A stretch of DNA of 64,000 bases from Chlamydia suis (GTDB lineage Bacteria > Chlamydiota > Chlamydiia > Chlamydiales > Chlamydiaceae). The DNA is taken from positions 124,001 to 188,000 of the forward strand of contig NZ_LT821323.1 of NCBI RefSeq assembly GCF_900169085.1. The letters are read 5' to 3'. A program made the position numbers and the translations under genes. The notes beneath the pieces were generated by a model. The model saw only the letters and a list, made by a program, of their open reading frames with translations. It had not been told where the DNA came from and did no database searches. Shown here piece by piece: positions 36,610 through 46,600 of the stretch. The stretch's first letter is position 1; each line of letters starts with the position of its first letter.

Positions 36610-36682
36610 GCTGGAGTAGCTCAATTGGCAGAGCATTCGATTTGTAATCGAACGGTTGAGGGTTCAATTCCTTTCTCCAGCA
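36610..36682 (+). tRNA. tRNA-Thr (anticodon TGT)
   Basis: 73 bases including the discriminator A. Acceptor arms GCTGGAG and CTCCAGC pair exactly; D-arm, TGT anticodon in the loop TTTGTAA, and GGTTCAATTC T-arm are in order. CCA is not encoded. Confidence 0.95.
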
Positions 36683-36689
36683 TTCTTTT

Positions 36690-36772
36690 GGGGGTGTCGC
36701 ATAGCGGTCAATTGCATCGGACTGTAAATCCGACTCCTTACGGATACGTTGGTTCAAATCCAGCCACCCCCA
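36690..36772 (+). tRNA. tRNA-Tyr (anticodon GTA)
   Basis: 83 bases with the long variable arm of class II tRNAs. Acceptor arms GGGGGTG and CACCCCC pair; the anticodon loop reads CTGTAAA with GTA; the T-arm is GGTTCAAATC. It lies 7 bases after tRNA-Thr, so the two are likely one transcript. Confidence 0.95.
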
Positions 36773-36837
36773 GGATTTCATAGGTTTTATTACCGTCTTC
36801 AGAAAAGCTCAACTTCTCATTTTTTCTTTTTGTTTCT

Positions 36838-36867
36838 CTTTTTCTTTTTCTTTTTCTTTTTCTTTTT
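36838..36867 (+). repeat. Hexanucleotide repeat (CTTTTT)x5
   Basis: Five perfect copies of CTTTTT lie about 120 bases upstream of the first fibre-like gene, in a longer pyrimidine tract that starts near 36819. No other simple repeat of this kind is seen in the window. Confidence 0.95.
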
Positions 36868-36986
36868 ATTGCGCGAACCACTTTTTGTTTGTTTTGTTTG
36901 TTTTTGTTTCGAAGATAAAACAAATTAATTTTTGACTTCTATTTGTTAGTTTGTTTTTTATTCAAAATAAAAACTTGGAACAATAA

Positions 36987-37841
36987 ATGAGTGCTTCTGA
37001 CAAAATTATCAATGATTGTCGGTTCGACTTTGATACAACTGTTCATGGAGATCTTTTAGCATCAAACTTGACTACAGAAGGAGACATCACGGTACAGACT
37101 ATTTCTGCAACCGAGACCTTTGCTGTAGGAAGAGATGTTGATGTGAAAACACAGGACATTGTTGTTAATGGTCTTACTGGAGCCGCAGGATATGATTTAA
37201 CAACTCAAAACAAAGTTTCGATCAACCTTAACGGTAATCGGCTTAGCAATGTCAAACGCCCTGTAAAAGATACGGAGCCTGTCCCTGCAAATTACATTCG
37301 CACTCCAGAATATTTTTTCTGCTCGTTGAATGAGGGAGCAAGAATCGAGTGGCGCCAGGGAAAACCTCTCCCTTTAATAGGACCCTCTCGCCTGGTTTAT
37401 CAATCATCTCGCATAGAAGAGTTTATTCGTTTTGCAGACTTTGAACGAGGAAGCAGACCAGAGGATGAGGTGAAAATCAAGCTCGGCGGGACTACTGGAG
37501 TGCAGCTTCTAGCTAAGGGGATATACATCATCAATGTTGGCGTAGGAAAACGCTGGGGGTGGAATAATGGATACGGAGGAGATTTCTGCTTAGGGATTCC
37601 TTCCGGTAAGGAATATTGTGAAAGTTCCACATTTAGCAGAGGGGGGTACTATGCATCTACTGCATTAGGGACTGCGATTCATGTGAGACACGAGATAACG
37701 AATCCGGATGGACCCTTCAAAAAATCTGATGAAAACAGCATGAAAACGCTTCTCGAGGTGCGCTATAAAAGTGGAAATGATCATTCTTCTTTATCCACTT
37801 TTTATTTTGGAGTGCTTGTATACCCGGAAATAGGAGGATAG
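36987..37841 (+). CDS. Fibre-like protein 1 of a three-gene operon (CT142 type)
   Basis: 284 residues. Residues 15-75 are short beta-like repeats with GDLLAS, GDITVQ and GRDVDV turns. Residues about 76-104 read NKVSINLNGNRLSNVKRPVK then DTEPVPANYI, matching by eye the collar motif of phage tail fibres (NG-N-I-xNLxDP-x-DAVxxxYV). A C-terminal domain of about 180 residues has the LLAKGIYIINVGV pattern of C1q/TNF-like jelly rolls. No signal peptide. In C. trachomatis and C. muridarum this gene set is controlled by the plasmid protein Pgp4. Function not established. Confidence 0.8.
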   Translation: MSASDKIINDCRFDFDTTVHGDLLASNLTTEGDITVQTISATETFAVGRDVDVKTQDIVVNGLTGAAGYDLTTQNKVSINLNGNRLSNVKRPVKDTEPVPANYIRTPEYFFCSLNEGARIEWRQGKPLPLIGPSRLVYQSSRIEEFIRFADFERGSRPEDEVKIKLGGTTGVQLLAKGIYIINVGVGKRWGWNNGYGGDFCLGIPSGKEYCESSTFSRGGYYASTALGTAIHVRHEITNPDGPFKKSDENSMKTLLEVRYKSGNDHSSLSTFYFGVLVYPEIGG

Positions 37842-37843
37842 AG

Positions 37844-38686
37844 ATGAAAAAAAAGGAACTTAAAGGAGCAGCGCCTATTCCTGGATTGAGCACAGATGAA
37901 GGAACGGGAGTTAAAGATCAAAACTTATGGTTGAATAATGCTACGTTAAAAGTAGAGGGGGATGCGACTGTTGAGGACACGCTAACAGGACGAGATCTGA
38001 AGGTAACAGGACCGAAAATTCAAACAAATGTCGATTTATCGGTAGGAAGAGATGTCAAAGGAAAGCGAACATCTCTTGGTGAAACAGTACTAAAAGGAGA
38101 TTTTAGTATCCAATGTGGGCAAGGACAAGTCCCTCAATTTACAAATTTGAGCGATCCTCTTGCTGCTAGAGATGCGATTACTTTTGATTACTATAGAGAC
38201 AAATCTGCGCAGGCTTATAACTGTGCCACGCATCGTAATGGTGCCTCAGTGGGGGGGGGGAGTTTTTTCGATTTACGCTTGAATAATAGAGAAGATTCGG
38301 AATCATACACTCCGATGTATCGAAATCGATTTTACTGGAATGACAAAGAAACGAAAAAACTGTATTTAAAAAGCCCGGGCATCTATCAAGTTGCTTTTCA
38401 AGTTTTCCGAAGCTCGGGTCATCACGCAGGAAATGATGACCCTACCATTTTCTTAAGATTATACACCTCTGCTTATGAATACACGAATCTCTGTACGGGG
38501 GATACTCGGGGATTCTCTTCAGGGACCACAACGAATACTTCTCTATATTCTATTTTTTCTATTCCATCCATAGGGGGTCAGCACCCGTTTATACAAGTCT
38601 TTACAAAGATCGAAGTTCGCGTTGCCTACTCGATGCTCAATGTGATTTGGTTCCCATTCAGTGCTTCTTATACGGAGGAGGATTAA
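37844..38686 (+). CDS. Fibre-like protein 2 (CT143 type), with a G10 tract
   Basis: 280 residues, starting 2 bases after the previous stop. The stalk (about 30-90) has repeats LKVEGDATVEDTLTGRDLKV and LSVGRDVKGKRTSLGETVLK. The collar-like motif at about 94-117 reads GQVPQFTNLSDPLAARDAIT. The head from about 140 has LKSPGIYQVAFQVF. A run of ten G at 38251-38260 encodes part of VGGG just after the collar; a gain or loss of one base would cut off the head. It shares architecture with both neighbours, so the three arose by duplication. Confidence 0.8.
   Translation: MKKKELKGAAPIPGLSTDEGTGVKDQNLWLNNATLKVEGDATVEDTLTGRDLKVTGPKIQTNVDLSVGRDVKGKRTSLGETVLKGDFSIQCGQGQVPQFTNLSDPLAARDAITFDYYRDKSAQAYNCATHRNGASVGGGSFFDLRLNNREDSESYTPMYRNRFYWNDKETKKLYLKSPGIYQVAFQVFRSSGHHAGNDDPTIFLRLYTSAYEYTNLCTGDTRGFSSGTTTNTSLYSIFSIPSIGGQHPFIQVFTKIEVRVAYSMLNVIWFPFSASYTEED
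38251..38260 (+). repeat. Homopolymer G10 inside a coding region
   Basis: Ten consecutive G, followed by A and then G, T and six T. In this sequence the frame is kept (codons for Val-Gly-Gly-Gly-Ser). Poly-G tracts are known slippage sites in chlamydial pmp genes. Confidence 0.95.
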
Positions 38687-39567
38687 TGACAACTCCTGCT
38701 AATAATAATATTGATGTTTCTTTCCCTACGTTTGTGCGGTTGAATGTACAAACTACAGGATTAACTGACGAAGAGAAGAAAAAAAAGGCGGTTACGATTT
38801 CGGAAACTCTAACAGCCAATGATGTAAATGTTAAACAAGATTTGGTGAGTGATACTGCGAAACTAGAATGTTCACAGGATCTGATTGCTAAAGGAAAATT
38901 CATCATTAAGAATCCTACTGCGGATATTTCTTTCGGTGGCCGAGTAAACTTAGCGGATAACACTGTAAACTATGCGTACTCTAATAATGCAGCGGTAGAT
39001 TTCAACGATATTAATTCTCGCCATGGGAAGCAATATGTTCCTTATGGACTATACAAAAAAGGAGCACCCAAAATTAGTATGCGCTCCGCTCTTTCTACAG
39101 GGCATGTAGGCTCTGGGGATACCGGGGGTTGGGGAGCAGAGGTGCGCTGGGATGCTTATGCTCAGCAATTCCGAGATGACACGGACAATGCTGTGACGTT
39201 GAACTCTTCTAATCGGGGAAAATTATTTTTTACAGCTTCTCCTGAGGATCCAGCTCTATTTCGACTCTCTGTCTTTATGAGAAAAAATGGAGACTGGTTG
39301 GATAATGGAGTAGGCGGGCGTGTCATGCTCTATGCAAATGCATACGATACGAGCTCTGGATCAACTAACAAGAACAAGGTGGTGAGAAAACTTTTGGGAA
39401 TCGCGGTTTGCCTCGGATCCACGTGGTACACAACAGTTCCTATGTTTTGGTGTGCATCCACCTATTATGCGACTTCACCCGGATATTTTCAGCTAATTGT
39501 AGGGGAAAGAAACTTTCGAGTTGCCTCTCTTTCTTGGAGCGTTGTTCGCCTACCTTTTGTTCTATAA
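38686..39567 (+). CDS. Fibre-like protein 3 (CT144 type)
   Basis: 293 residues from the ATG at 38686, which shares one base with the previous stop (TAATG) and follows a very strong GGAGGAGG. The stalk (about 35-85) has ETLTANDVNVKQDLVSD and CSQDLIAKGKFIIK. The collar-like motif is more degenerate (GGRVNLADNTVNYAYSNNAA then VDFNDINSR). The head of about 180 residues includes ALFRLSVFMRKNG. Tight coupling suggests fixed stoichiometry with the second protein. The operon ends at the hairpin 39582-39617. Confidence 0.8.
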   Translation: MTTPANNNIDVSFPTFVRLNVQTTGLTDEEKKKKAVTISETLTANDVNVKQDLVSDTAKLECSQDLIAKGKFIIKNPTADISFGGRVNLADNTVNYAYSNNAAVDFNDINSRHGKQYVPYGLYKKGAPKISMRSALSTGHVGSGDTGGWGAEVRWDAYAQQFRDDTDNAVTLNSSNRGKLFFTASPEDPALFRLSVFMRKNGDWLDNGVGGRVMLYANAYDTSSGSTNKNKVVRKLLGIAVCLGSTWYTTVPMFWCASTYYATSPGYFQLIVGERNFRVASLSWSVVRLPFVL

Positions 39568-39581
39568 AATTTTTACTCATG

Positions 39582-39617
39582 CCGCTTAGCTAGCTATTAG
39601 TTAAGCGGTTCTCTTTT
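39582..39617 (+). terminator. Terminator of the fibre-like operon
   Basis: CCGCTTA and TAAGCGG (39582-39588 and 39602-39608) pair across a loop that contains a GCTAGC palindrome. They are followed by TTCTCTTTTATT. Confidence 0.75.
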
Positions 39618-39743
39618 ATTCAAACTAAATAGAGATCTTTTGTTGTAGACGGATCGTTAGGCGACAAGTATAGTACTGAGAAGAGTCTTTCGCTTAATAG
39701 ACTCAAGCAAAGAAACTTCGCAACAGGCATAGGGGTCCCAAAA

Positions 39744-41588
39744 ATGGAAGAGCGAGCCGCAGTTGAATATTGGGGAGACTATAAGGTTATCGCAGAACTC
39801 GAACAAGGCTTATGGAGCCGGGATGTGCTTGCAGAACATCGATTTATTAAAAAACGACAAGTTCTCAAGATATTACCTCAAGAACTTTCATCGTCAGAAG
39901 ATTTTATGAAGGTGTTTCAAGAGGTCATCGTGCAATTAGCTTCAATTCGACACCCTAGTCTGATGGCTATCGAGAATGTTTCGCGAGAGAATGATCGGTA
40001 TTTCATTGTAACAGAAGAGAATAGCAAAACAATTTCTCTTGCTCAGTACTTGTCTGGAAAAAAATTATCAGAAGAAGAGGTTGTACGTTTAATTCAGCAA
40101 CTATGTGAAGCTTTAGAGTTGGTGCATAATAAAGGGTTAGCTCATGGACAAATTAATTTACACACAGTCCATGTCTCTTTCTCTCAAGGGGAAGCAAGGA
40201 TTTATCTTCCTGAGATAGGGTTTGCCTCTCTTCTTAGAGAACGGATGTTCTCTTCTCTGATGCAGGAAGGCTCTGCGCAAGAAAGAATGGAGCGTATTCG
40301 TGAACTATTAATCTTCGAAGCTCCAGAAGAAAAATCTGCAAACTATCGAGCAGTAGATGCATATTCCGTTGGAGTGTTGGCATATTACTTATTAACGGGA
40401 CTTTTCCCTTGGGGATCTTTCCCTAAGCCCTCTTCTTATGTGCCCGAGAGTGTTTATGATTGGGATGGGTTCATTATAAGTTGTTTGCAACAACAACAAA
40501 AAGCGCGGCCGCAACGTTTGTTTGAGGCGCTAAAAAGAAAAACGCTAGAAGAACAATTTCAGGTAACAAAGGATTGTTGTCGCGAGCATTTACGAGAGAT
40601 TGTGACACAGGGTGATTCTGCAGAACAGGTCGCTCCCGCAGCATTAATTCGAGAGGGGGAAAAACTTTGTGAGAGCAAAGAGGAACAGCAGGCCTTTGTA
40701 TTAGTGGAGGCAAAGTCTATTGACGAAGCTATGGTAACAACTGTAGATTCGGAAGAAGGTTCAGAGGGAGGAGAAGTCTACCCCAATCCTTTGCAGTCTT
40801 TGCTAGTAAGAGAGCCTGTTGTTAGTCGTTATGTTGAAATAGAAAGAGAGGAAGTAAAACCTCAGCCTATATCTACAGACATGGTGTTTGTTGAGGGAGG
40901 AAGTTTTTCTCGTGGAAGCGGGGATGGGCAGCGAGATGAACTGCCAATTCATACCATCACTCTTCCTGGTTTTTTTTTAGATATTCATCCTGTCACGAAT
41001 GAGCAATTTGTTCGCTTTCTGGAATTTGTTGGAGGGGAGCAGGATGAACATTGCAACGAACTTATCCGCTTAAAAGATTCAAGAATTCAGCGTCGCTCGG
41101 GTAGGCTTATTATTGAGCCGGGATATGCTAAACATCCCGTTGTAGGAGTGACTTGGTATGGGGCTTCTTCTTACGCGAATTGGATAGGTAAAAGATTGCC
41201 ATCCGAAGCAGAATGGGAGGTCGCAGCCTCCGGAGGTAAGCTAGGAATGCGTTATCCGTCCGGAGATGAAATGGATAAAAGCAAAGCGAACTTTTTTAGC
41301 TCGGATACAACGCCGGTTATGAGTTATCCTTCTAATGTACTAGGACTTTATGATATGGCCGGCAACATATATGAGTGGTGCCAGGATTGGTACGGCTATG
41401 ATTTTTATGAAAGCTCAGCCTTAGAACCCGATTCTCCTATAGGTCCTCCTCAAGGAGTTTACAGGGTTTTACGAGGAGGATGTTGGAAAAGTCTAAAAGA
41501 AGATCTCCGTTGTGCACATCGCCATCGCAATAATCCAGGAGCTATTAATAGCACCTATGGGTTTCGTTGCGCGAAAGATGTAAAATAA
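39744..41588 (+). CDS. pkn1: Pkn1: degenerate protein kinase fused to an FGE-sulfatase-like domain
   Basis: 614 residues. The N-terminal 270 have a eukaryote-like kinase fold with Lys42 (VLKIL), but HRD is HGQ (134-136), the catalytic-loop Lys is Asn138, the Asn is Thr141, and DFG is EIG (157-159). The glycine loop is also poor. A linker (about 275-370) follows, then an FGE-sulfatase domain (about 375-612: [53 protein letters not shown]). The paired active-site cysteines of true formylglycine enzymes are not at the RGGCW block. It may act as a binding or scaffold protein. ligA starts 11 bases after its stop. Confidence 0.9.
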   Translation: MEERAAVEYWGDYKVIAELEQGLWSRDVLAEHRFIKKRQVLKILPQELSSSEDFMKVFQEVIVQLASIRHPSLMAIENVSRENDRYFIVTEENSKTISLAQYLSGKKLSEEEVVRLIQQLCEALELVHNKGLAHGQINLHTVHVSFSQGEARIYLPEIGFASLLRERMFSSLMQEGSAQERMERIRELLIFEAPEEKSANYRAVDAYSVGVLAYYLLTGLFPWGSFPKPSSYVPESVYDWDGFIISCLQQQQKARPQRLFEALKRKTLEEQFQVTKDCCREHLREIVTQGDSAEQVAPAALIREGEKLCESKEEQQAFVLVEAKSIDEAMVTTVDSEEGSEGGEVYPNPLQSLLVREPVVSRYVEIEREEVKPQPISTDMVFVEGGSFSRGSGDGQRDELPIHTITLPGFFLDIHPVTNEQFVRFLEFVGGEQDEHCNELIRLKDSRIQRRSGRLIIEPGYAKHPVVGVTWYGASSYANWIGKRLPSEAEWEVAASGGKLGMRYPSGDEMDKSKANFFSSDTTPVMSYPSNVLGLYDMAGNIYEWCQDWYGYDFYESSALEPDSPIGPPQGVYRVLRGGCWKSLKEDLRCAHRHRNNPGAINSTYGFRCAKDVK

Positions 41589-41599
41589 AAGGACTTATT

Positions 41600-43585
41600 A
41601 TGAAGGGTTTGTCTCGCGACGACTACATTGCTTTATGTACTGAATTAGTGGAACATGATCGACGATATTATGTATTAGATCGCCCCACAATTTCTGATTA
41701 TAGCTATGATATGAAGATGCGAAAGCTTCAAGAAATAGAAGCTATGCATCCTGAATGGAAGGTTGCTTGGTCGCCTACTGTCCATTTAGGAGATCGTCCT
41801 TCTGGTCAGTTTCCTGTAATACCTCACTCACACCCCATGTTGTCTATAGCGAATGTATATTCTTTGGAGGAGTTGGAGGAGTTTTTTTCTCGGACAGAAA
41901 AATTTCTTGGGTATTCTCCTACATATTCTTTAGAGCTAAAGATTGATGGGATTGCTGTTGCGCTTCGGTATAAAAATCGGGCATTTGCGCAAGCTTTGAG
42001 TCGAGGGGATGGTGTAAAAGGAGAAGATATTACGGCTAACGTAAGTACGATTCGTTCTTTGCCGATGATGCTTCCTCAAGATGCTCCAGAGGAGGTTGAG
42101 GTGCGGGGAGAGGTCTTCTTGTCATACAAAGCTTTTGAGGAGTTGAACGCTAGCCAGCGAGAACAGGGGAAGGTAGAATTCGCAAATCCCCGTAATGCGG
42201 CAGGAGGAACTCTTAAACTACTATCTGCTAAGGAAGCTGCCAAAAGAAATCTTGATTTATCTGTTTACGGCTTAATTACAAATTACGAAGAGCCTTCCCA
42301 TTTTGAAAATCTTCAGTTGTGTGCTCGCTGGGGGTTCCCTGTTGCAGGGATGCCTAAACAGTGTTGTACGAAAGAAGATGTTATCAAGCATCTTCGAAAG
42401 ATAAAGGAGACTCGTTCAGAACTACCAATGGCTATAGATGGGGTAGTGATTAAAGTCGATAATGTTGCGGATCAGCATCGCTTGGGGTTGACCAGTAAAC
42501 ATTATCGTTGGGCAATTGCTTATAAATACGCTCCTGAAAGAGCCGAAACCGTTTTACAGGATATCGTCGTGCAGGTTGGCAAAACAGGGATTCTAACGCC
42601 AGTTGCTGAGTTGGCCCCCGTTTTGCTATCAGGAAGCCGTGTGTCTAGGGCTTCTTTATATAACGAAGATGAAATTGAAAAAAAGGATATCCGCATAGGG
42701 GATTCGGTATACGTAGAAAAGGGGGGAGAAGTTATTCCTAAAATTGTTGGGATTAACCTAGCTAAGCGCCCTTCTGATAGCAAACCGTGGAAAATGCCTG
42801 AACTATGTCCCATATGCCATACTCCAGTTGTTAAAGAGAAAGTCTCTGTACGATGTATCAACCCTTGTTGTTCGGGAGGGATGCTCGAAAAGCTATGCTT
42901 TTTTGCGAGTAAGGGGGCCTTGAATATCGATCATTTGGGAGAAAAGGTTGTTACTAAGCTATTCGAGCTGGGATTAATTCGTTCTTGCTCGGATATATTT
43001 GCTCTTACGAAAGAAGATTTACAGCAGGTTCCTGGATTTAAGGAGCGTTCTGTACAAAATTTACTGAAGAGTATCTCCGACGCCAAAGAAGTTGCTTTGG
43101 ATCGTTTTTTAACGGCGCTTTCTATCCCTTTTGTGGGGAGCACGGGTGCAACTGTTTTAGCGGACCATTTTACAACGTTAGATAATGTGAAAAACGCTTC
43201 TTTGGAGGATTTGCTTTCCATAGAAGGGATCGGTCCAAAAGTGGCAGCATCTGTTCTGGACTTCTTTTCGAAATCCGAAAATATCGAAGAAATTCGTCGT
43301 ATGCAAGAGCTTGGAGTACGAGTTCTTCCTAGACAAACCGATAAAGAGTCTTCTTTACAGGGGAAAATTTTTGTTCTTACAGGGACTCTTCAGGGGATGA
43401 CGCGATCACAGGCGGAAGAACGGATCCGTTTTTTGGGAGGGAAAATTAGCTCCTCGGTGTCAAAAAATACGTATGCCGTGATTGCGGGAAGCGAGGCTGG
43501 CTCTAAGTTAAAAAAAGCTCATGAATTGGGAGTGCCAGTGTGGGGAGAGGACGATTTGTTAAAATTTCTTGACACAACTGCTTAG
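41600..43585 (+). CDS. ligA: NAD-dependent DNA ligase
   Basis: 661 residues from the ATG at 41600, with AAAGGA before it; the longer frame starts inside pkn1 at a TTG and is rejected. Order: Ia domain, adenylation domain with active Lys114 in LELKIDG, OB fold, Cys4 zinc finger (CPICHTP to CINPCC), helix-hairpin-helix repeats (about 480-560), and a BRCT domain at the C-terminus (about 585-660). It seals nicks in replication and repair. All parts look intact. Confidence 0.97.
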   Translation: MKGLSRDDYIALCTELVEHDRRYYVLDRPTISDYSYDMKMRKLQEIEAMHPEWKVAWSPTVHLGDRPSGQFPVIPHSHPMLSIANVYSLEELEEFFSRTEKFLGYSPTYSLELKIDGIAVALRYKNRAFAQALSRGDGVKGEDITANVSTIRSLPMMLPQDAPEEVEVRGEVFLSYKAFEELNASQREQGKVEFANPRNAAGGTLKLLSAKEAAKRNLDLSVYGLITNYEEPSHFENLQLCARWGFPVAGMPKQCCTKEDVIKHLRKIKETRSELPMAIDGVVIKVDNVADQHRLGLTSKHYRWAIAYKYAPERAETVLQDIVVQVGKTGILTPVAELAPVLLSGSRVSRASLYNEDEIEKKDIRIGDSVYVEKGGEVIPKIVGINLAKRPSDSKPWKMPELCPICHTPVVKEKVSVRCINPCCSGGMLEKLCFFASKGALNIDHLGEKVVTKLFELGLIRSCSDIFALTKEDLQQVPGFKERSVQNLLKSISDAKEVALDRFLTALSIPFVGSTGATVLADHFTTLDNVKNASLEDLLSIEGIGPKVAASVLDFFSKSENIEEIRRMQELGVRVLPRQTDKESSLQGKIFVLTGTLQGMTRSQAEERIRFLGGKISSSVSKNTYAVIAGSEAGSKLKKAHELGVPVWGEDDLLKFLDTTA

Positions 43586-43673
43586 TGCAGGCCTGGTTTT
43601 TATAAAGTTCTCGGCGATTTATATGTAAAAATAAGATATAATACTTCCTTTAAAAATGTTTTTTTAGGGAAAT

Positions 43674-46600
43674 ATGACGAATCCGGCCGCGACTTTACCG
43701 AGCAGTTCAGATCTTTCTTTGAAGGAGCGTCTAAGCGTTTCAAGCCAGCTATGTACGCAAGCTGGGCAGGGAGAGGCCCAACCTTTGAGCCCAGAAGCTC
43801 GAAGCTTGAACTCAAACTTTTCTACTCGGCGAGATTTAATCGACGCCGTGGAGAAGGCGATTTCAAGTGCCAAAGGAAGCGAGCTTAAAAAGCTAAAAGT
43901 ATATGAGACCGCCCTAAAAATTCTTACGGTTATCGGGTCGGCGATTCTTTTTGCTGTTCCTTTGTGTATGTTGCTTGGTGTGCCTTTATGGATTCCTATT
44001 GTTGTCTGTATCGGAGCTGGAATCGTTTTTACGATTGCTAAGGGCTGCTTACGAAAACGTTGTCAGCAGATTCGACAAGAATATCGAGCTTTGCAGCTTT
44101 ATTACCAGTATCTGCTTTCTAATAAAGACTCTATTGATGGGACGCTGTTAAGTCGATTTGATGTTCGTCTTCGACGAGCTGAAGAGAAATTACATGGAGT
44201 AGATTTTGAGAAACGAGCAGCTAATCATCCGATAGCCGCGGATAAACATTACGACTTCGCGGGATTAGCTCATCAGCGCTACCAGGTAGATGCTTCTGTT
44301 GGCATTCCTTCTGTTCAAGATGCTTTTTGGCGTTCTGCGGCTCAACAGGTGAAATCTGTTAAGGACGAGATTATCTCAGGGGAAAAAACAAGCGCAGATT
44401 TGTCTCCCATATCTGAGCAAGCTTTGCAAATGGTTGGCGTCGATGTTTCCGGGGCCGCGAGAAGAGAGTCTATTTTGGACTTAGCCCAATCCCTATTGAG
44501 CATGTTGGCTTGGGGAGCTCAAGTTGGAAAAGATGCTCAGCAGTCTGTACAACAGTATCAGATGCGTTTTTTAGGTAGCCCATTATTGGCAACATGGTGT
44601 GGGGCCGGGCTTTCTTCCGCTGCGCAAGATTTCATTGTGAAAGGGAAGGATGTTTTAGAGGTTGCCAGTGAAAACTATAAGAAGCTTCATTTTGCCATAG
44701 AACGCGTGCAGCTAGTTCCCGTATTGGACAAGGTTAGAAACTGGAAAAATAAAATTGAGGCTTTACTTAAACAAAAATCTGCTAGGGCAGAGGATTTGCG
44801 GCAGCTTTACCGAGAAATCGAATCGGCTATGCACGCCATTTGTCTTGAGGATGGGGTCTCGTCTTATCTGCAAAAACAAGTGCGTTTAGTAACACGCAAA
44901 TATTTTCACGGGGATTTAGAAAAAATTCTTTCGAAGAAGAATGCGGACTTGCAAGAAGAAGATCTCGCAAGAATGCAAAGAAGTGTGTGCGAGTGCGCTA
45001 ATTATGTTGCCTCTCTCTTAGAAAATCGCATGGAAGTTGCTAGTGAAACTCCTATCAAGGAGGTAGAAGAGAAGAGTTATCAGGAGCTGATCAGCACGAT
45101 TTTGCAGATAGGGGGCTCTTCTGGAGGAGTGACTCCTTTGGTTGATAATATTCATCGCGCTATTCGAAAAGGAAGAGAGCTGCGTGGAGAGCTTAGCCAA
45201 GCAATGAAGCTACATCCAGAGCGTAGCTTCCAAGGATTACAGGCTTCTGTAGAAAAATTACAAGCGTTTATCAGTGATCCAAAATGGGGAGCTTCTGCGG
45301 TTCATCTCTCTCCCCAAGAGACTTTAGAGCAAAAACGTCAGTTTCTTGCAGCACTTACGGAAATTCAAGCTCGTTTGGCAGCTTGGAGAACGCGCTATGG
45401 TGAATTCAAAACGACCAAACTGAACAGCATTGTATTGGCGGACAGCATCAAAGGAATCGAAGATTTTTTAGGTGCCCACAAGACTATTACAGAATCTTGC
45501 TCTTTAGAGTTGGCCATTGAAGAGTTGACGAGTTGCGAGAACGCTTTGCAAGCAGATTTAGGAAATATAGAGAAGACCCTGGATCCTGCGGACATCGAGA
45601 CTGCTAAAGAGGAATTTAAAAGCCTGTTGTTAGACCTTGCCGGCATACAAGAGCAGGTGAATCAGCTTTCCCGGCCCGTTTATGAAGAGGGCATGAGCGG
45701 TAAGCGTCTCTTATTTGATACGCTATTTTCTCATCCCAAAACGTTACAAAAGAAAGCAAACGAGAAAGGAGCCGTTTTAGAGGCTTTAACCAAAAAGGAT
45801 CGTCTAACAGGGTCTGACTCAGCCTCTTCAGAGCAAGAAGGAACATTAGAACTGATCTCAAGTGGATATGACTATCTTTCAAGCCTTTTAGGGAAGATTA
45901 ATACCGTTGAAGCTTTGTTGGAAGAGTCTAGAGGGAAGGAGGCTTCCTCTCAAAACATGCAACAGCTAGTCGGTTTAACAGACGAGCTTGCTTTGGAGTT
46001 GTCTTCTTTCCGGCAAGATTCGATGGATAGCCTAGCCCATAGATTGGAGGGATTGAGTGCGTTAGGTTCTCCTGTAGAGGGCGTTGATCTTTCTCCCTCT
46101 CCGGTAGCAGAAAAAATAGCAAACTCCTCCCATCAACGAGTTCATAAGGTTACGCAAACGAAGATTTCGCGCACACTAAAAGGTTTCACAAACCTTATTA
46201 AGGAATTGCGAAGCTCTTTGCGCAATGCAATGCTCACTAAGGCTGTTGTGGCGGCGATTCTTTCAATAGCCTTTTCTTGTCTAGCAATAGCTCTGTTTTC
46301 TGTTCAGTTTACATGGCTTCCGATAGTCTTTTGTGTCGTAGCTTTGGTGCTAGAAGCCGTTCCCTCTGCATTGTCTATTTGGATAGATAGAAAAAACTGG
46401 AAGAGCGAAGTGGCTTCTCTTGCGAAAGAGTTGGCTGAAGACAATCGGAAGCTGCCTTATCCAGAAATAGATGTGAAAAACGTTAAGAAGTTGCAAAAAC
46501 TTCGAGATGTTTATGGGCTTGATGGTGCTGCTGAGCTTCGTGTAGCGGAAGCGGCTTTATTGGGAACAGAGAAGCTGCCTGAAGAGCTGAAACAGGATAC

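Noticed and set aside
36738..36923. Lys/Arg-rich 61-codon frame on the minus strand (RKRKRKRKR)
   Set aside because: It is the complement of the CTTTTT repeat and the tRNA-Tyr gene; the basic run is just the repeat read backward, with no ribosome site.
36560..36986. Prophage or integration site at the tRNA pair before fibre-like genes
   Set aside because: No integrase, no repeated tRNA 3' end downstream, and base content like the neighbours. The fibre resemblance alone does not make a prophage.
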